A stretch of 64,000 bases of DNA from Flavobacterium quisquiliarum. GTDB lineage: Bacteria > Bacteroidota > Bacteroidia > Flavobacteriales > Flavobacteriaceae. This document shows positions 31,040 through 40,041 of the stretch, one piece after another. Position 1 is the stretch's first letter; the number at the start of each line of letters is the position of its first letter. The stretch spans positions 1 to 64,000 of the forward strand of contig NZ_WWEM01000032.1 in NCBI RefSeq assembly GCF_019308285.1, given 5' to 3'. The translations under genes were made by a program, and so were the position numbers. The notes under the pieces were generated by a model. It had not been told where the DNA came from, made no database searches, and saw nothing but the letters and a program-made list of their open reading frames with translations.

Positions 31040-31474
31040 TTAACTGAGAAAGTCTTTTTTTTTAACGATCTGTAAATTATTTCTCATATTTTGATTTTTT
31101 TCAAATCTTTCAAGACCTGCGGCAACTATAAGCGTTAATTCATTTATTTTAAATGGTTTAGTTAAAAATCCATCCGCTCCATCCAGCAGACATTGCTGTA
31201 TTAAATCAATTTCATTTTTTGCCGATAAAAAAATAAAAGGAATGATACTCCAAGATTTATTGTTTCTAATATTTTCATGCAGTTCAGTCCCATTCATAAC
31301 TGGCATAACCATATCGCATAGAATTAAATCTGGCATCCAATATTCTAGCATATCCAAAGCTTCCTGCCCATTTGCTACAGTTCTAACATCATAATTTTTA
31401 AAGACCAAAAGTTCCTTTATTGTTTCTCTAACATTTGGCTCATCGTCTACAAGTAGAATTTTATTGGTGCTCAT
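31040..31474 (-). CDS. Response regulator, receiver domain only
   Basis: The 144-residue protein is a stand-alone receiver. The acidic pair is VDDEPN near residues 9-14. The phosphoacceptor Asp is in PDLILCDMVMPVMNG near residue 54, and the conserved Lys is in FLTKPFKINEL. The last 20 residues form a short basic tail without an output domain. Its start overlaps the stop of the kinase gene by 14 nt, so the two are translationally coupled and form a phosphorelay pair. Confidence 0.93.
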   Translation of the reverse strand: MSTNKILLVDDEPNVRETIKELLVFKNYDVRTVANGQEALDMLEYWMPDLILCDMVMPVMNGTELHENIRNNKSWSIIPFIFLSAKNEIDLIQQCLLDGADGFLTKPFKINELTLIVAAGLERFEKNQNMRNNLQIVKKKDFLS

Positions 31475-33473
31475 AAGGAAATGTCAATTTAATTGTTGTT
31501 CCAAAATTTTCTTTGGTTTTTAATTCTACAGTCCCGTTTAAAAATTCCGTAAACTGTTTTACAATAACTAAGCCTAATCCAGAACCAATTATTGAGCTGG
31601 TATTAGAAGCTCTGAAAAATGAAGTAAATAAATTTGGAATATCTTTTTTAGGTATTCCCATACCATAATCAATGACCTGGATCTCAATTGTATTTTCTAG
31701 GTAACTAATAATTAGCTCTGGATCTGGTTTACCCACTGAGTATTTAAATGCATTATTGATGACATTTGTGAGGATATGGACAATTAGTGACTCATCAGTA
31801 AAAAAGATTCTCTTTACTCCTTTCTTTGTTACTTTGATTTTTGCACCGCCATCCTTATTAAAATAGGTCTTTGTAAGTGTTTCAATAAACTCATTAAGAT
31901 CTATTGGCTGAATTATTTTTTCAATTTTTTTTGCTTCCTGTTTTCCAAAGACTAAAATATTATTCATTAGCTCTGTCATTCTCTCCACCTCATTTTTTAT
32001 TCTAGAAATAATAACATTGCAATCATTGGAAAGGCCTTTTTCATGATGATTTATCTTTAGCTCTAAAAGTTCAGCATTAGAATAAATAACAGTCAATGGA
32101 GTTCTGAATTGATGTGAAGCAATAGAAACAAAATTAGATTTTAATTCATTGAACTTCCTTTCTTTTAAAAAGGCCGCTTTCATTTCTTTATCAGCTTTTA
32201 TACGTTTAGTTATATCTCTGCTGGAAGTTTGAAATCCTATGATGTTTTTTTCTGAATCCAGCATCACTTTTGTTGCCGTTTCCAGCCAGACATAGGTGCC
32301 ATCATTTTTCCTAAACCGAAATGTGATGGTTTCAATTTCCTTATTTTTGACAATTGAATAATAATATTTCTTAATATTATCCAAGTCTTTTTGATGAATA
32401 AAATCCCAAGGACATTTATTAATCAACTCTTCAAAATTATACCCTATTATATCATTCGACAAACTGGAAACATAAAGTAAATTTCCTTCTTTTGAATGCT
32501 GGCAGATTAAGTCTGTGGTATTTTCGGCAATAAACCTAAATTTTGCTTCAGACAATAGCACTTGTTTCTCTTTTTCTACCAGTTCACTAATATCCATATA
32601 TGTACCTATAACTTTTTTGGGAATTCCATTTTTATTTAGTTTTAGTAAACCCGAGTATCGTGCTGAAATAGAATGTCCATTCTTATGAATAATTTGTATG
32701 TTGCCTTCAAAGCGCTCCAATTTTCCGGATACAAATTTTTTAAAATCATTAAAAATCTTGTCATGATCAGCTGCAGAAAAAACTTTTTCCCAGAAATTAG
32801 GAATTTCATGTATTTCCTCAGGAGTATATCCTATAATTCCGAACCAATTTAAACTAAAATTTGTTTTTTCAGTTTCAATATCAAACTCCCACATCGCTTG
32901 ATTTGAACTTGACATAAAAAAATTAAATTTTTCTATCGTTCTCTCTAATTTTGATACAGTTGCAGTCTGGCTAAGACGGATTCCTAAGCTTTTTATAATG
33001 GTCTGCAACACCGAGATTTCATCCTCTTCCCAAAACCGTTCATTGGTGCAGTCTTCAAGTCCAATCCAGCCCCAGAATACATTGTCAGAAAAAATTGGCG
33101 CAAAAAAATAAGATTTAACACCGCGTATTTCGAAAATCTTTTTTAATAAGTTATTATCAATATCTTTACCTATCCCAAACCTCAATTTATCTCTGGATAA
33201 AATAGTATCAAGAGAAAATAAAGCATTTATAAGACTTTTGCTCAGATCAAGATGATGAATATAAGATGTTATACCATTGTTACACCATTCGTAAGCGTAA
33301 GCATAATCAAAACCTAACAAATCGCTATTATTTTTATTTTTTAGAATGTAACATCTATCCATGTTGTGTTCTAAACCAATATCTCTAATGCACAAATTTA
33401 AAGCGTCATCTATTGTAGAGCATTCCAATAGATGATTATTGATTTTAGAAACATACGACAGTAGTTTTTTCAT
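31461..33473 (-). CDS. GAF-PAS-PAS sensor histidine kinase
   Basis: The 670-residue soluble kinase has no membrane segment. A GAF domain covers about residues 15-170 and a first PAS domain about 185-300. A second PAS/PAC covers about 310-425, ending in GFQTSSRDITKR. The HisKA domain carries SIASHQFRTPLTVI with the phosphoacceptor His454. The HATPase domain follows with an N box (LTNVINNAFKYS), G1 (VIDYGMGIPK) and G2 (GSGLGLVIVKQF). It would sense a cytoplasmic signal, ligand or redox state, and phosphorylate the overlapping receiver. It is divergent from the receiver-AraC gene at 33590 across a 116-bp region. Confidence 0.94.
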   Translation of the reverse strand: MKKLLSYVSKINNHLLECSTIDDALNLCIRDIGLEHNMDRCYILKNKNNSDLLGFDYAYAYEWCNNGITSYIHHLDLSKSLINALFSLDTILSRDKLRFGIGKDIDNNLLKKIFEIRGVKSYFFAPIFSDNVFWGWIGLEDCTNERFWEEDEISVLQTIIKSLGIRLSQTATVSKLERTIEKFNFFMSSSNQAMWEFDIETEKTNFSLNWFGIIGYTPEEIHEIPNFWEKVFSAADHDKIFNDFKKFVSGKLERFEGNIQIIHKNGHSISARYSGLLKLNKNGIPKKVIGTYMDISELVEKEKQVLLSEAKFRFIAENTTDLICQHSKEGNLLYVSSLSNDIIGYNFEELINKCPWDFIHQKDLDNIKKYYYSIVKNKEIETITFRFRKNDGTYVWLETATKVMLDSEKNIIGFQTSSRDITKRIKADKEMKAAFLKERKFNELKSNFVSIASHQFRTPLTVIYSNAELLELKINHHEKGLSNDCNVIISRIKNEVERMTELMNNILVFGKQEAKKIEKIIQPIDLNEFIETLTKTYFNKDGGAKIKVTKKGVKRIFFTDESLIVHILTNVINNAFKYSVGKPDPELIISYLENTIEIQVIDYGMGIPKKDIPNLFTSFFRASNTSSIIGSGLGLVIVKQFTEFLNGTVELKTKENFGTTIKLTFPYEHQ

Positions 33474-33507
33474 CTCTTTTTATCAATTTTTCAAATAAGA
33501 AACTAAA

Positions 33508-33544
33508 AGTATTACATTTTATGCTTTATTTTCAAAATAATACT
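33508..33544. promoter_or_regulatory. Inverted repeat in a divergent two-component promoter
   Basis: In the 116-bp space between the kinase (minus) and the receiver-AraC gene (plus) lies AGTATTA (33508-33514) facing TAATACT (33538-33544), 23 nt apart. The flanking TTTT and AAAA extend the symmetry loosely. It is a candidate binding site for the divergently encoded regulator. The same AGTATT half-site also appears in the FNT channel operator. Confidence 0.35.
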
Positions 33545-33589
33545 GATAATCTAAAAAATAACCGTAATGATTTAAAATAAATTAAACCA

Positions 33590-34360
33590 ATGACAAAACA
33601 AACAACTAAAATAACTATAATTGAAGATGATATAGTACTGGGAACTACCATCTCAGAAATATTAAAATTAAATAATTTTGATGTCCTATATTTCAAAGAC
33701 AGTGTGGAAGCTCTCTTTTATTTGAATAAAAATATACCTGATATAATCATTTGTGATATGCTGATGCCTAATCTAAATGGAGAGGAACTGTTTTTTAAAA
33801 TTCGTAAAAACAATAAATTTAATGTAATTCCATTTATTATGATTACTGCCAATATTGACGATGATTTAAAATTTAAGCAACTCAAAAATGGTGTTACTGA
33901 TTTTATTATAAAGCCCTTTAAAGTTCAAGAATTAATCTATAAAATCAACAATCTAATCTTTCTTAAAAACAACATTGAAAAAAAATTCAGTCCAGATCCT
34001 TTTTCTAAAATTACAATTAAACTCTCTGAAAAAGATTTCATTACCTCATTAAACGAAATTTTAATTCAAAAAATGAAGACCAATATTGACATGAATGAGC
34101 TTGCCAGAGATTTGGCCATCAGCAAATCAACCCTCGACAAAAGAGTACGGAAATTAACTCATAAAAATGCCAGCCAATATATCAGGGAATTTAGACTCGA
34201 TTATGCTGTTAAACTAATTCATTCTGGCGAAAGAAATATCAAATACATAGTTGACCAAACCGGATTTAGTTCATTATCTTATTTTTCAACAAGTTTTAAA
34301 TTATATCTTAATACTACTCCTCGGGATTTCATAAAATCTATAGAAACAGAAAGTGCTTAA
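33590..34360 (+). CDS. Response regulator with AraC-type output domain
   Basis: The 256-residue protein joins an N-terminal receiver (acidic pair IEDD near residues 11-14, phosphoacceptor in PDIIICDMLMPNLNG near residue 54, late Lys in FIIKPFKVQEL) to a C-terminal AraC helix-turn-helix domain (about residues 150-250). The latter shows MNELARDLAISKSTLDKRVR, then IKYIVDQTGFSSLSYFSTSF and LNTTPRDF. This is the DNA-binding half of the two-component cluster and likely a target of the kinase encoded upstream on the other strand. Confidence 0.93.
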   Translation: MTKQTTKITIIEDDIVLGTTISEILKLNNFDVLYFKDSVEALFYLNKNIPDIIICDMLMPNLNGEELFFKIRKNNKFNVIPFIMITANIDDDLKFKQLKNGVTDFIIKPFKVQELIYKINNLIFLKNNIEKKFSPDPFSKITIKLSEKDFITSLNEILIQKMKTNIDMNELARDLAISKSTLDKRVRKLTHKNASQYIREFRLDYAVKLIHSGERNIKYIVDQTGFSSLSYFSTSFKLYLNTTPRDFIKSIETESA

Positions 34361-35051
34361 CAGTTTACTTCTCCATTAAAAAAAAATTAAAAGCAGCCAA
34401 TTCAAAGCATAAATTGGAACGGTGTATTTTTGCTCCTGTTGCAATTAAAATCTATCAAGCTGATCTTAATAATTCGTTTTTAAATTTCATGATAAGAGAA
34501 ATTTTAATTTGTATCTTCTCAATTCCACACCAATCTGTATGGAATTACTATAACAAACCTTTTATTAAGATCTATAACGCTGCTTTTAAAATAAAGCATC
34601 TTATCGTCTAAAAGACCATTAGAATATTCGGTCTAATCTATTTTTCTCTTCAAAACTTATAAAAATTTAACATTTTGTAGCTATATCACAAAAAAATCAA
34701 ACAAAATTTGTGATATAATTATTACAATTGAAAAATAATATTTTAACTTTTTCTTTTGTATTTTTAAATTATTACTCTAAGTTTACGTAGCATTTAGGAA
34801 TAAACCAATATGAATTTTCAGGTATTAGTTTGTTGCTTAATGCAATTAGTTAGTATACCCCTCGTACTCCAATACTTTATAAGCTATATTTAAATTTATT
34901 AATACACTAGAAAAAAATATGTATTCTTAATTTATTAAAGGAGTTCTTTTGATTATTTGGATTTTCTATACATCCAAAAGAAGTCGTTCCTCGTATTTAA
35001 TTCACAAGTCTGCATAGAACTGAAATTACCAAAGAAAAAAATAAAAGGAAT
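34361..35051. other. Long intergenic region with one inverted repeat
   Basis: The 690-bp AT-rich region separates two response regulator genes. A 65-codon frame at 34414-34611 looks unlike protein and is not called. A perfect 11-bp inverted repeat, TATATCACAAA (34682-34692) and TTTGTGATATA (34707-34717), has a 14-nt A-rich spacer. It resembles an operator more than a terminator because no T-tract follows. No tRNA or other RNA gene is recognised. Confidence 0.45.
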
Positions 35052-35408
35052 ATGGCTAAAATATTAATCATTGATGATGAAGAAACATTACGAATTACAA
35101 TTTGCGAATTGCTTTCTTTTGTTGGACACATTGTTTGTGAAGCAGAAGACGGAAGGGACGGATTAAAGAAAGTAAAAGAATTTGAACCTGATATTATACT
35201 TTGCGATATTATGATGCCTAAACTTGATGGCTATGGTTTTATGGAGCAACATATTGAATCTGAATATGCTAGTACGCCTGTTATATTCCTTTCAGCAGAA
35301 ATAGAGTCGAAAGATAAAGTAATTGGGTTCAGTTTAGGAGTAAAGCAATTTTTAAAAAAGCCATTTGTATTTAGTGAATTAAAAGATCTTATAGAACATA
35401 ATCTTTAA
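35052..35408 (+). CDS. Single-domain response regulator (CheY-like)
   Basis: The 118-residue protein is a lone receiver with IIDDEE near residues 6-11. The phosphoacceptor is in PDIILCDIMMPKLDGYGF near residue 52, with FLSAE and a conserved Lys in LKKPFVFSEL. There is no output domain, so it acts by protein contact or phosphotransfer. It is isolated by long intergenic regions on both sides, and its kinase may be encoded elsewhere or be the GAF-PAS kinase nearby. Confidence 0.93.
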   Translation: MAKILIIDDEETLRITICELLSFVGHIVCEAEDGRDGLKKVKEFEPDIILCDIMMPKLDGYGFMEQHIESEYASTPVIFLSAEIESKDKVIGFSLGVKQFLKKPFVFSELKDLIEHNL

Positions 35409-35949
35409 TTTTTCTTTTTTAAATAACCTTTTTACCAATCTTTTTACACGATTGATTTTAGAAAATTCCATCATCATTATCACTGTCTCATCTACAAAAA
35501 ATATGTTTTTGCTGCTTTCCAATTCCATCTCCTCTTTAGATTTAATCAAAAAGACCTAACAAAACCTTTAAAAGGAAGTAATTTAACGATAAAGAACATC
35601 TTACTTCTTTATAGTTCTATAAAAACAAAAAAACATTACCAAATTTGTAACTGTTGATAAACTTTTTTGGGGGAAGTTTATGATTCCTAATTTTATTCTT
35701 CTTAGAGTAAATTGAATCATTTATCAATAATCTGAAAGCCGGTTATTACCACCAATAACCGACTAAATAAATATAGAATTCAATTACTGGCTTTTTCGCC
35801 AGTAATTGAACTATAAATGTAAATGATTTAGAAGTATTAAATAATCTTTACTATTTCAGAAAATTGATAAAATATAAAATGCTTAAAAACAGTTGCTACA
35901 AAATATTCTCCAATTTGTATAAAACTGCAGTAAAAACTAATTAAAATCA
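35409..35949. other. Intergenic region with two strong hairpins
   Basis: The 540-bp region shows no gene. Two neighbouring hairpins stand out. The first pairs 35738-35747 with 35754-35763 (10 bp, one mismatch, core GGTTATT/AATAACC). The second is a perfect 12-bp stem, 35779-35790 with 35799-35810, and an 8-nt loop CTTTTTCG. Neither is followed by a T-tract. They might form part of a small RNA or an old insertion scar. Confidence 0.5.
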
Positions 35950-36330
35950 TTGATGCAGCATATTTATCAGAACGATTTTGGAGAAATTTATAGTGATCAA
36001 ATAAGACTGATCATTTTAAATCAAAAGAAAACTATTCATTTAAAAAGCATCAATAAAATTAGATTTATTAAAAGAAAAACATACTTTTCAAATTATACCG
36101 CTTTATTATTTGCCATTGTATTTTTTAATATTCTAAAGCCTACTGAAAAATCACTAATCTTTGCTTTAATTATATTTCTACTTACGATTATCTGTTTCCA
36201 TCTGAAATTAAACCAGCATAAGATCATCATCATTAGAAAAAATGATTTCATAAAAATTGATGTAGAAAAAAAACTGAGTAAGGATGCTGAAAATTTTGTC
36301 TATCACTTGAAACAATTATACAGCCTTTGA
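35950..36330 (+). CDS. Hypothetical two-helix membrane protein
   Basis: The 126-residue protein has a polar N-terminal 40 residues (beta-rich, DFGEIYSDQIRLIILNQKKT). Two adjacent membrane helices lie at about residues 48-60 and 68-84, and a basic C-terminal tail ends KDAENFVYHLKQLYSL. The layout, a short soluble segment then a hairpin of helices then a soluble tail, is reminiscent of small PH-like bacterial membrane proteins, but I do not recognise the family. It has no close neighbours in the same direction. Confidence 0.6.
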   Translation: MMQHIYQNDFGEIYSDQIRLIILNQKKTIHLKSINKIRFIKRKTYFSNYTALLFAIVFFNILKPTEKSLIFALIIFLLTIICFHLKLNQHKIIIIRKNDFIKIDVEKKLSKDAENFVYHLKQLYSL

Positions 36331-36693
36331 GAATATTATAAATGCAGTATAAAAGCGGGATCCGACGTTTTTTCAAATCCCTTTTCTTCTACGAAAAGGC
36401 AAGAAACAAAAGAAAAAAATTATGCCAGACTCTCCAAATCTAAAAATCCGTATTTTTTTTCTTTTCAATTACTATAAACATACTTCTCAAAACCCTTATT
36501 TAATTAATTTCAAACTAAAAAAATCCTATTTCTCAGTATTAAAAGAAAACCATAAAACATTTATTACAAATAATAAATCCAGCTTTGCAAAAAACTTTTA
36601 TTTTTGTTTTAATCAAATACATATCAATACATTAAACACATACAAAACCCTGAGTAACAAATCTGAACATTAAATTTAACACCAGTTTGACAG
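36331..36693. other. Intergenic region, no convincing gene
   Basis: About 360 bp lie between the membrane protein and the hydrolase. The only open frame (36422-36673) is Lys/Asn/Phe-rich in the way random AT-rich DNA is, and I do not call it. No strong terminator or consensus promoter was found. Confidence 0.45.
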
Positions 36694-37641
36694 ATGAAAA
36701 AAATACATTTTGTAATACTTCTTATTGTTTTCGTTTCTAATAAATCATTTACACAGACTCAAACTCATTATGATACTTTGTCGGTGGGTAAAATAAAACA
36801 AGTCATCTCTTATAAAGGAAAACAGACTTCTCCTCTGATTTTATTTTTACATGGCGGACCTGGCAGTTCTCGAATGAATCAAGCGGAAAAATTTACGAAT
36901 AAACTTGAAGATCATTTTTTGGTGGTTCAGTGGGACCAAAGAGACGCAGGCAGAACTTTAGCTCTTAATAAGTCTTCGGAGCCAATCACGCTGGAACTAA
37001 TGGAAAATGATACTTATGAATTGGTAAAGCTACTTTTAAAAAAATTTAATAAACAAAAAATATATCTCGCAGGCGAATCTTGGGGAACTGTGTTAGGATT
37101 TTACATGACTCAAAAGCATCCCGATTTATTAAATGCCTATCTGGCATTCAGCCCTGTAATCGATCAATCTAACAGCGAGCGAATACTGCTGGATAAACTT
37201 AAAGCTGACGCAAAAGAAAAACATAACACTGCTGGCGAAAAAGAACTAAAAACGGTAAAAATTCCTTTTGAAAACTACCAACAAATATTTTATTCACGAA
37301 AATGGATGTTTAATTATGATGGACAGCCCTTTGCAGATAAAGATACAACTGTAGTAAAAGAATATCTTAAATCCTGGTCAGACACTTGGATGCCAACATG
37401 GAATAAAGCTATTAAACAAAATCTTTTTAAAGATCTTCCTTCTGTTAAATGCCCTGTATATTTCTTTATTGGCGAAAAAGATCTCCAAACCAACTTTACT
37501 ATTGCTGAAAAATATTTCGATAAACTAAAGGCTCCTAAGAAAAAAATATTTTTGTTTAAAGATGCTGGTCATTCTGTTCTAACTGAAAAATCAGAAGAAG
37601 TTCAAAAAATAATTATTGATGAAATTTTAAAAGGCAGTTAA
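36694..37641 (+). CDS. Secreted alpha/beta hydrolase (proline iminopeptidase-like)
   Basis: The 315-residue protein starts with a Sec signal peptide (about residues 1-20). The alpha/beta hydrolase fold shows the oxyanion motif HGGPGSS at 53-59, WDQRDAGRT at 80-88, and the nucleophile elbow GESWG at 127-131 with Ser129. The acid residue is in FIGEKD, and the catalytic His is in DAGHSV near the C-terminus. HGGPG with WDQRxxGxS is typical of peptidase family S33. It likely acts in the periplasm on peptides or small amides. It is monocistronic. Confidence 0.9.
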   Translation: MKKIHFVILLIVFVSNKSFTQTQTHYDTLSVGKIKQVISYKGKQTSPLILFLHGGPGSSRMNQAEKFTNKLEDHFLVVQWDQRDAGRTLALNKSSEPITLELMENDTYELVKLLLKKFNKQKIYLAGESWGTVLGFYMTQKHPDLLNAYLAFSPVIDQSNSERILLDKLKADAKEKHNTAGEKELKTVKIPFENYQQIFYSRKWMFNYDGQPFADKDTTVVKEYLKSWSDTWMPTWNKAIKQNLFKDLPSVKCPVYFFIGEKDLQTNFTIAEKYFDKLKAPKKKIFLFKDAGHSVLTEKSEEVQKIIIDEILKGS

Positions 37642-37712
37642 AATATAATTAGCTTTTCTATTCAACAGAAAAGTAAAGTTTTTACAAAAGAAAGAAAATT
37701 CTTTAAATTTAT

Positions 37713-37720
37713 TATATTTG
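37713..37720 (+). promoter_or_regulatory. -7 element before the restriction endonuclease gene
   Basis: TATATTTG fits TAnnTTTG exactly and lies 48 nt before the start codon at 37768. No TTG is present at the proper -33 distance, so the promoter is partial. The exact motif and its position make it a likely start region. Confidence 0.5.
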
Positions 37721-37767
37721 AAACTCGAGAGTTACAAATGATAAATAATTAAAGAAGTTTTAAAACA

Positions 37768-38538
37768 ATGAAACTGAATCATAAAATAATTGAGCAGAAA
37801 GATTATTATTATGTGAGTAACACAAAAGCATTTTTGGGCTTACCAATTTCTAAAGTTCAAATACAGCAAGTTATAGATTTTTCATTTGAAATGTGTTTTG
37901 GAAAAGGACATCATAGAAATTGCCGAACAGGCGGACAATATGAAAGAAAAAAAAGCGAGAAATTTTGCAATACTTTTCAGGGAAAACTAGCAGAGACTGT
38001 TCTTTACAATTATTTTAAAGACCAAAATCTTGAATCTAGAAAACTTGATTTTGAAATTTATGGTGAAGGTGTTTGGGATGATTCGGACTTGGAAATTAAG
38101 GGCCGAAAAATCAATGTTAAATCTGTTGCTGCTCAGTCCAATTTATTGCTTCTTGAAACAAAAGACTGGAATTACGAGGGACAATACATTCCGAACCTTT
38201 CATTAAATAACAATTCTACAATTCAATATGATTATTTTATTTTGGTTAGAATTCAGCCGGATATAAAAAAATTATTTACAGCTAAAAAGTGCTTATATAA
38301 CGATGAAATGACAAAAAATGAAATTGAAGAGTTAATATTCAATTCAGTCTGGGAGTTTGATATAGCAGGATATTGCAGCAATAAAGATTTTATAAATGCT
38401 ATTAAAGATAATAATATCCTGCCTCAAAATGCAATGCTAAATCAATATACTAAAATGGATGCCAGCAATTACTACATCCAAAGTGGCGATCTGCATCCGA
38501 TTGATAATTTAGTAAAAATATTAAGCTCTGAAATTTAA
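37768..38538 (+). CDS. Type II restriction endonuclease (PD-(D/E)XK fold)
   Basis: The 256-residue protein carries a PD-(D/E)XK-type core. A helix (FQGKLAETVLYNYF, with a conserved Glu at 76) precedes DFEIYGEGVWDDSDLEIKGRK (about residues 94-113), giving Asp104/105, Asp107 and the ExK pair Glu109-Lys111. INVKSVA follows on the next strand. An N-terminal Cys/His-rich patch (CFGKGHHRNCRTGG, 43-56) might bind a metal or DNA. The gene is convergent with a C5-cytosine methyltransferase whose stop is 36 nt away, the common layout of a Type II restriction-modification pair. The recognition sequence cannot be told here. Confidence 0.8.
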   Translation: MKLNHKIIEQKDYYYVSNTKAFLGLPISKVQIQQVIDFSFEMCFGKGHHRNCRTGGQYERKKSEKFCNTFQGKLAETVLYNYFKDQNLESRKLDFEIYGEGVWDDSDLEIKGRKINVKSVAAQSNLLLLETKDWNYEGQYIPNLSLNNNSTIQYDYFILVRIQPDIKKLFTAKKCLYNDEMTKNEIEELIFNSVWEFDIAGYCSNKDFINAIKDNNILPQNAMLNQYTKMDASNYYIQSGDLHPIDNLVKILSSEI

Positions 38539-38574
38539 TAATGTCAATTTCTACTGTAATTTTCAAGTTAAAAA

Positions 38575-39561
38575 TTATCGTATTGTATTAGTCAATACTG
38601 GTACATTTTCTAGAACCTCCAATATCTTCTTAGATAATGCTTCAATTACTGGAACGCTGACAGAGTTTCCTGCCTGCTTATACAAACTAGAATTAGCCAG
38701 TCTCGCTGGAATTTTAAATGAATCTGGAAAACCTTGAAATCTTAAGCATTCTCTTGGCGTTAACTTTCTAAATCCAAAATCTGTTTTTATTAGGGGAACA
38801 TTATGTCCGCCTGTTCCCATATTTGCAGTTAAAGTTGGACAGACATTCGATTTATTTTCTCTAACATATTGCCTTCTGAATTGATATACTGTATCTTTTG
38901 ACTTCATTGTCTCTTTCAGCATATTAAACATGTATTTATCTTCCTTATAATAGAAATTTTCTTCTACTTTTTCTTTGGTAATTACATCTTCAATTGTTCG
39001 AGTTAATTCTTCTTTTCCAGGAAATTTAAAAGTTTTTTCTGCATCAGGATATTCTAATGTATCAAATGCCACCATAAATATCCTTTCTCTATTATGAGGT
39101 ATGTTTCCGTAATCTTTCGTATTTAAAACTTGTGATTGAAATGAGTAGTTTCTTTCTCTTAACGAGGATTCTATCACTTTCATTGTTTTTCCGTTGTCAT
39201 GATTCACAAGGTTTTTTACATTTTCTAAGAATATCACTTTAGGCCTCATAGTATCTACGAAATCTAAAATTCTAAAAAAGTGATTTCCTCTATTATCATC
39301 AAAACCTTTTCTATAACCAGCTACCGAAAATGGCTGGCAAGGAAATCCGCCCGTCAAAATATCAACTTTCGGAATATTATCTAGATCCAATTCTAAAACA
39401 TCTCCCTCAATAAGTTCATGTTTAAAATTTTCTCGATATGTTATACAAGCATTTTTATCAAACTCATTGGCCCAAAGTAAGTCAAATCCAGAATTTTTAA
39501 ATCCCATACAAATTCCGCCAATACCTGCATACAAACTCCCTACCTTAAACTTTTCACTCAT
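38575..39561 (-). CDS. DNA (cytosine-5) methyltransferase
   Basis: The 328-residue enzyme holds the ordered C5-MTase motifs: I (GSLYAGIGGICMGF, 8-21), IV (TGGFPCQPFSVAG with catalytic Cys75), VI (IFLENVKNLV), VIII (NIPHNRERIFMVA), then a short target-recognition region ending in TLTANMGTGGHNV. Motifs IX and X follow (RKLTPRECLRFQGFPDSF, YKQAGNSVSVPV). It transfers methyl from SAM to a cytosine and protects host DNA against the convergent endonuclease. A palindrome covers its promoter (39585-39608), consistent with self-limiting expression. Length is normal for the compact HhaI-like group. Confidence 0.95.
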   Translation of the reverse strand: MSEKFKVGSLYAGIGGICMGFKNSGFDLLWANEFDKNACITYRENFKHELIEGDVLELDLDNIPKVDILTGGFPCQPFSVAGYRKGFDDNRGNHFFRILDFVDTMRPKVIFLENVKNLVNHDNGKTMKVIESSLRERNYSFQSQVLNTKDYGNIPHNRERIFMVAFDTLEYPDAEKTFKFPGKEELTRTIEDVITKEKVEENFYYKEDKYMFNMLKETMKSKDTVYQFRRQYVRENKSNVCPTLTANMGTGGHNVPLIKTDFGFRKLTPRECLRFQGFPDSFKIPARLANSSLYKQAGNSVSVPVIEALSKKILEVLENVPVLTNTIR

Positions 39562-39584
39562 TGCTCTTAATCTTTTTTATGCCA

Positions 39585-39608
39585 ATTTGTACTTAAGGTA
39601 CAAATATA
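39585..39608 (-). promoter_or_regulatory. Methyltransferase promoter with palindrome
   Basis: On the minus strand TATATTTG (39601-39608) is a perfect -7 element. It overlaps a perfect 8-bp inverted repeat, ATTTGTAC (39585-39592) and GTACAAAT (39598-39605), with spacer TTAAG. The site covers the expected transcription start, 24-45 nt before the methyltransferase ATG, so a protein bound there would repress. The methyltransferase itself is the natural candidate because no separate controller gene is present. Confidence 0.5.
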
Positions 39609-39801
39609 CATGTTATACCAATTATAATGTTAGACAAATATCGGCATCAATCAAATTTTAAGCAATAGTATAATCTGGCATATCTTGTAAAAAATCTATT
39701 CTTTGTGTAAGTAAAACATTTTTGATTTAATAAAAAACTTCCCTTTACAGCCAGCAAAGAGAAGTTCTCATCCAAATTTAAACGACAGAATACATTGTAT
39801 T

Positions 39802-40041
39802 CTAGCCATTACGAACAATATAAAAAAGTATTTCTTCTTCCAATTCTTTAGATAAAATTTCACATTCCTGTTCCTTTAAGAAATTTTTTTCCTTTTTCTT
39901 TCTATAGTTTTCGCCATTTACAATGTTATCACAGTAATTATCGCAAATCACCTTAAATTTTTCATCAATTAAATACATCTTACGTATTGATTCAAAATAC
40001 TCAGCAAACTTCATATTATATAATTGATCAGGTAAAGACAT
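39802..40041 (-). CDS. Small acidic helical protein, unknown
   Basis: The 79-residue soluble protein is charged and helical (MKFAEYFESIRKMYLIDEKF, then EQECEILSKELEEEILFYIV). It contains two Cys (DNYCDNI and QECEI) and no membrane segment. Composition and continuity make it look like a real protein rather than a chance frame. Family and function are unknown. It lies upstream of the methyltransferase gene on the same strand with a 240-bp gap, so it is probably a separate unit. Confidence 0.6.
   Translation of the reverse strand: MSLPDQLYNMKFAEYFESIRKMYLIDEKFKVICDNYCDNIVNGENYRKKKEKNFLKEQECEILSKELEEEILFYIVRNG

Noticed and set aside
34414-34611. 65-codon frame
   Set aside because: Composition is that of AT-rich noncoding DNA and it lacks a motif, neighbour coupling or plausible leader.
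36422-36673. 83-codon frame
   Set aside because: Lys/Asn/Phe/Tyr-rich like translated noncoding DNA, with no hydrophobic or domain pattern.
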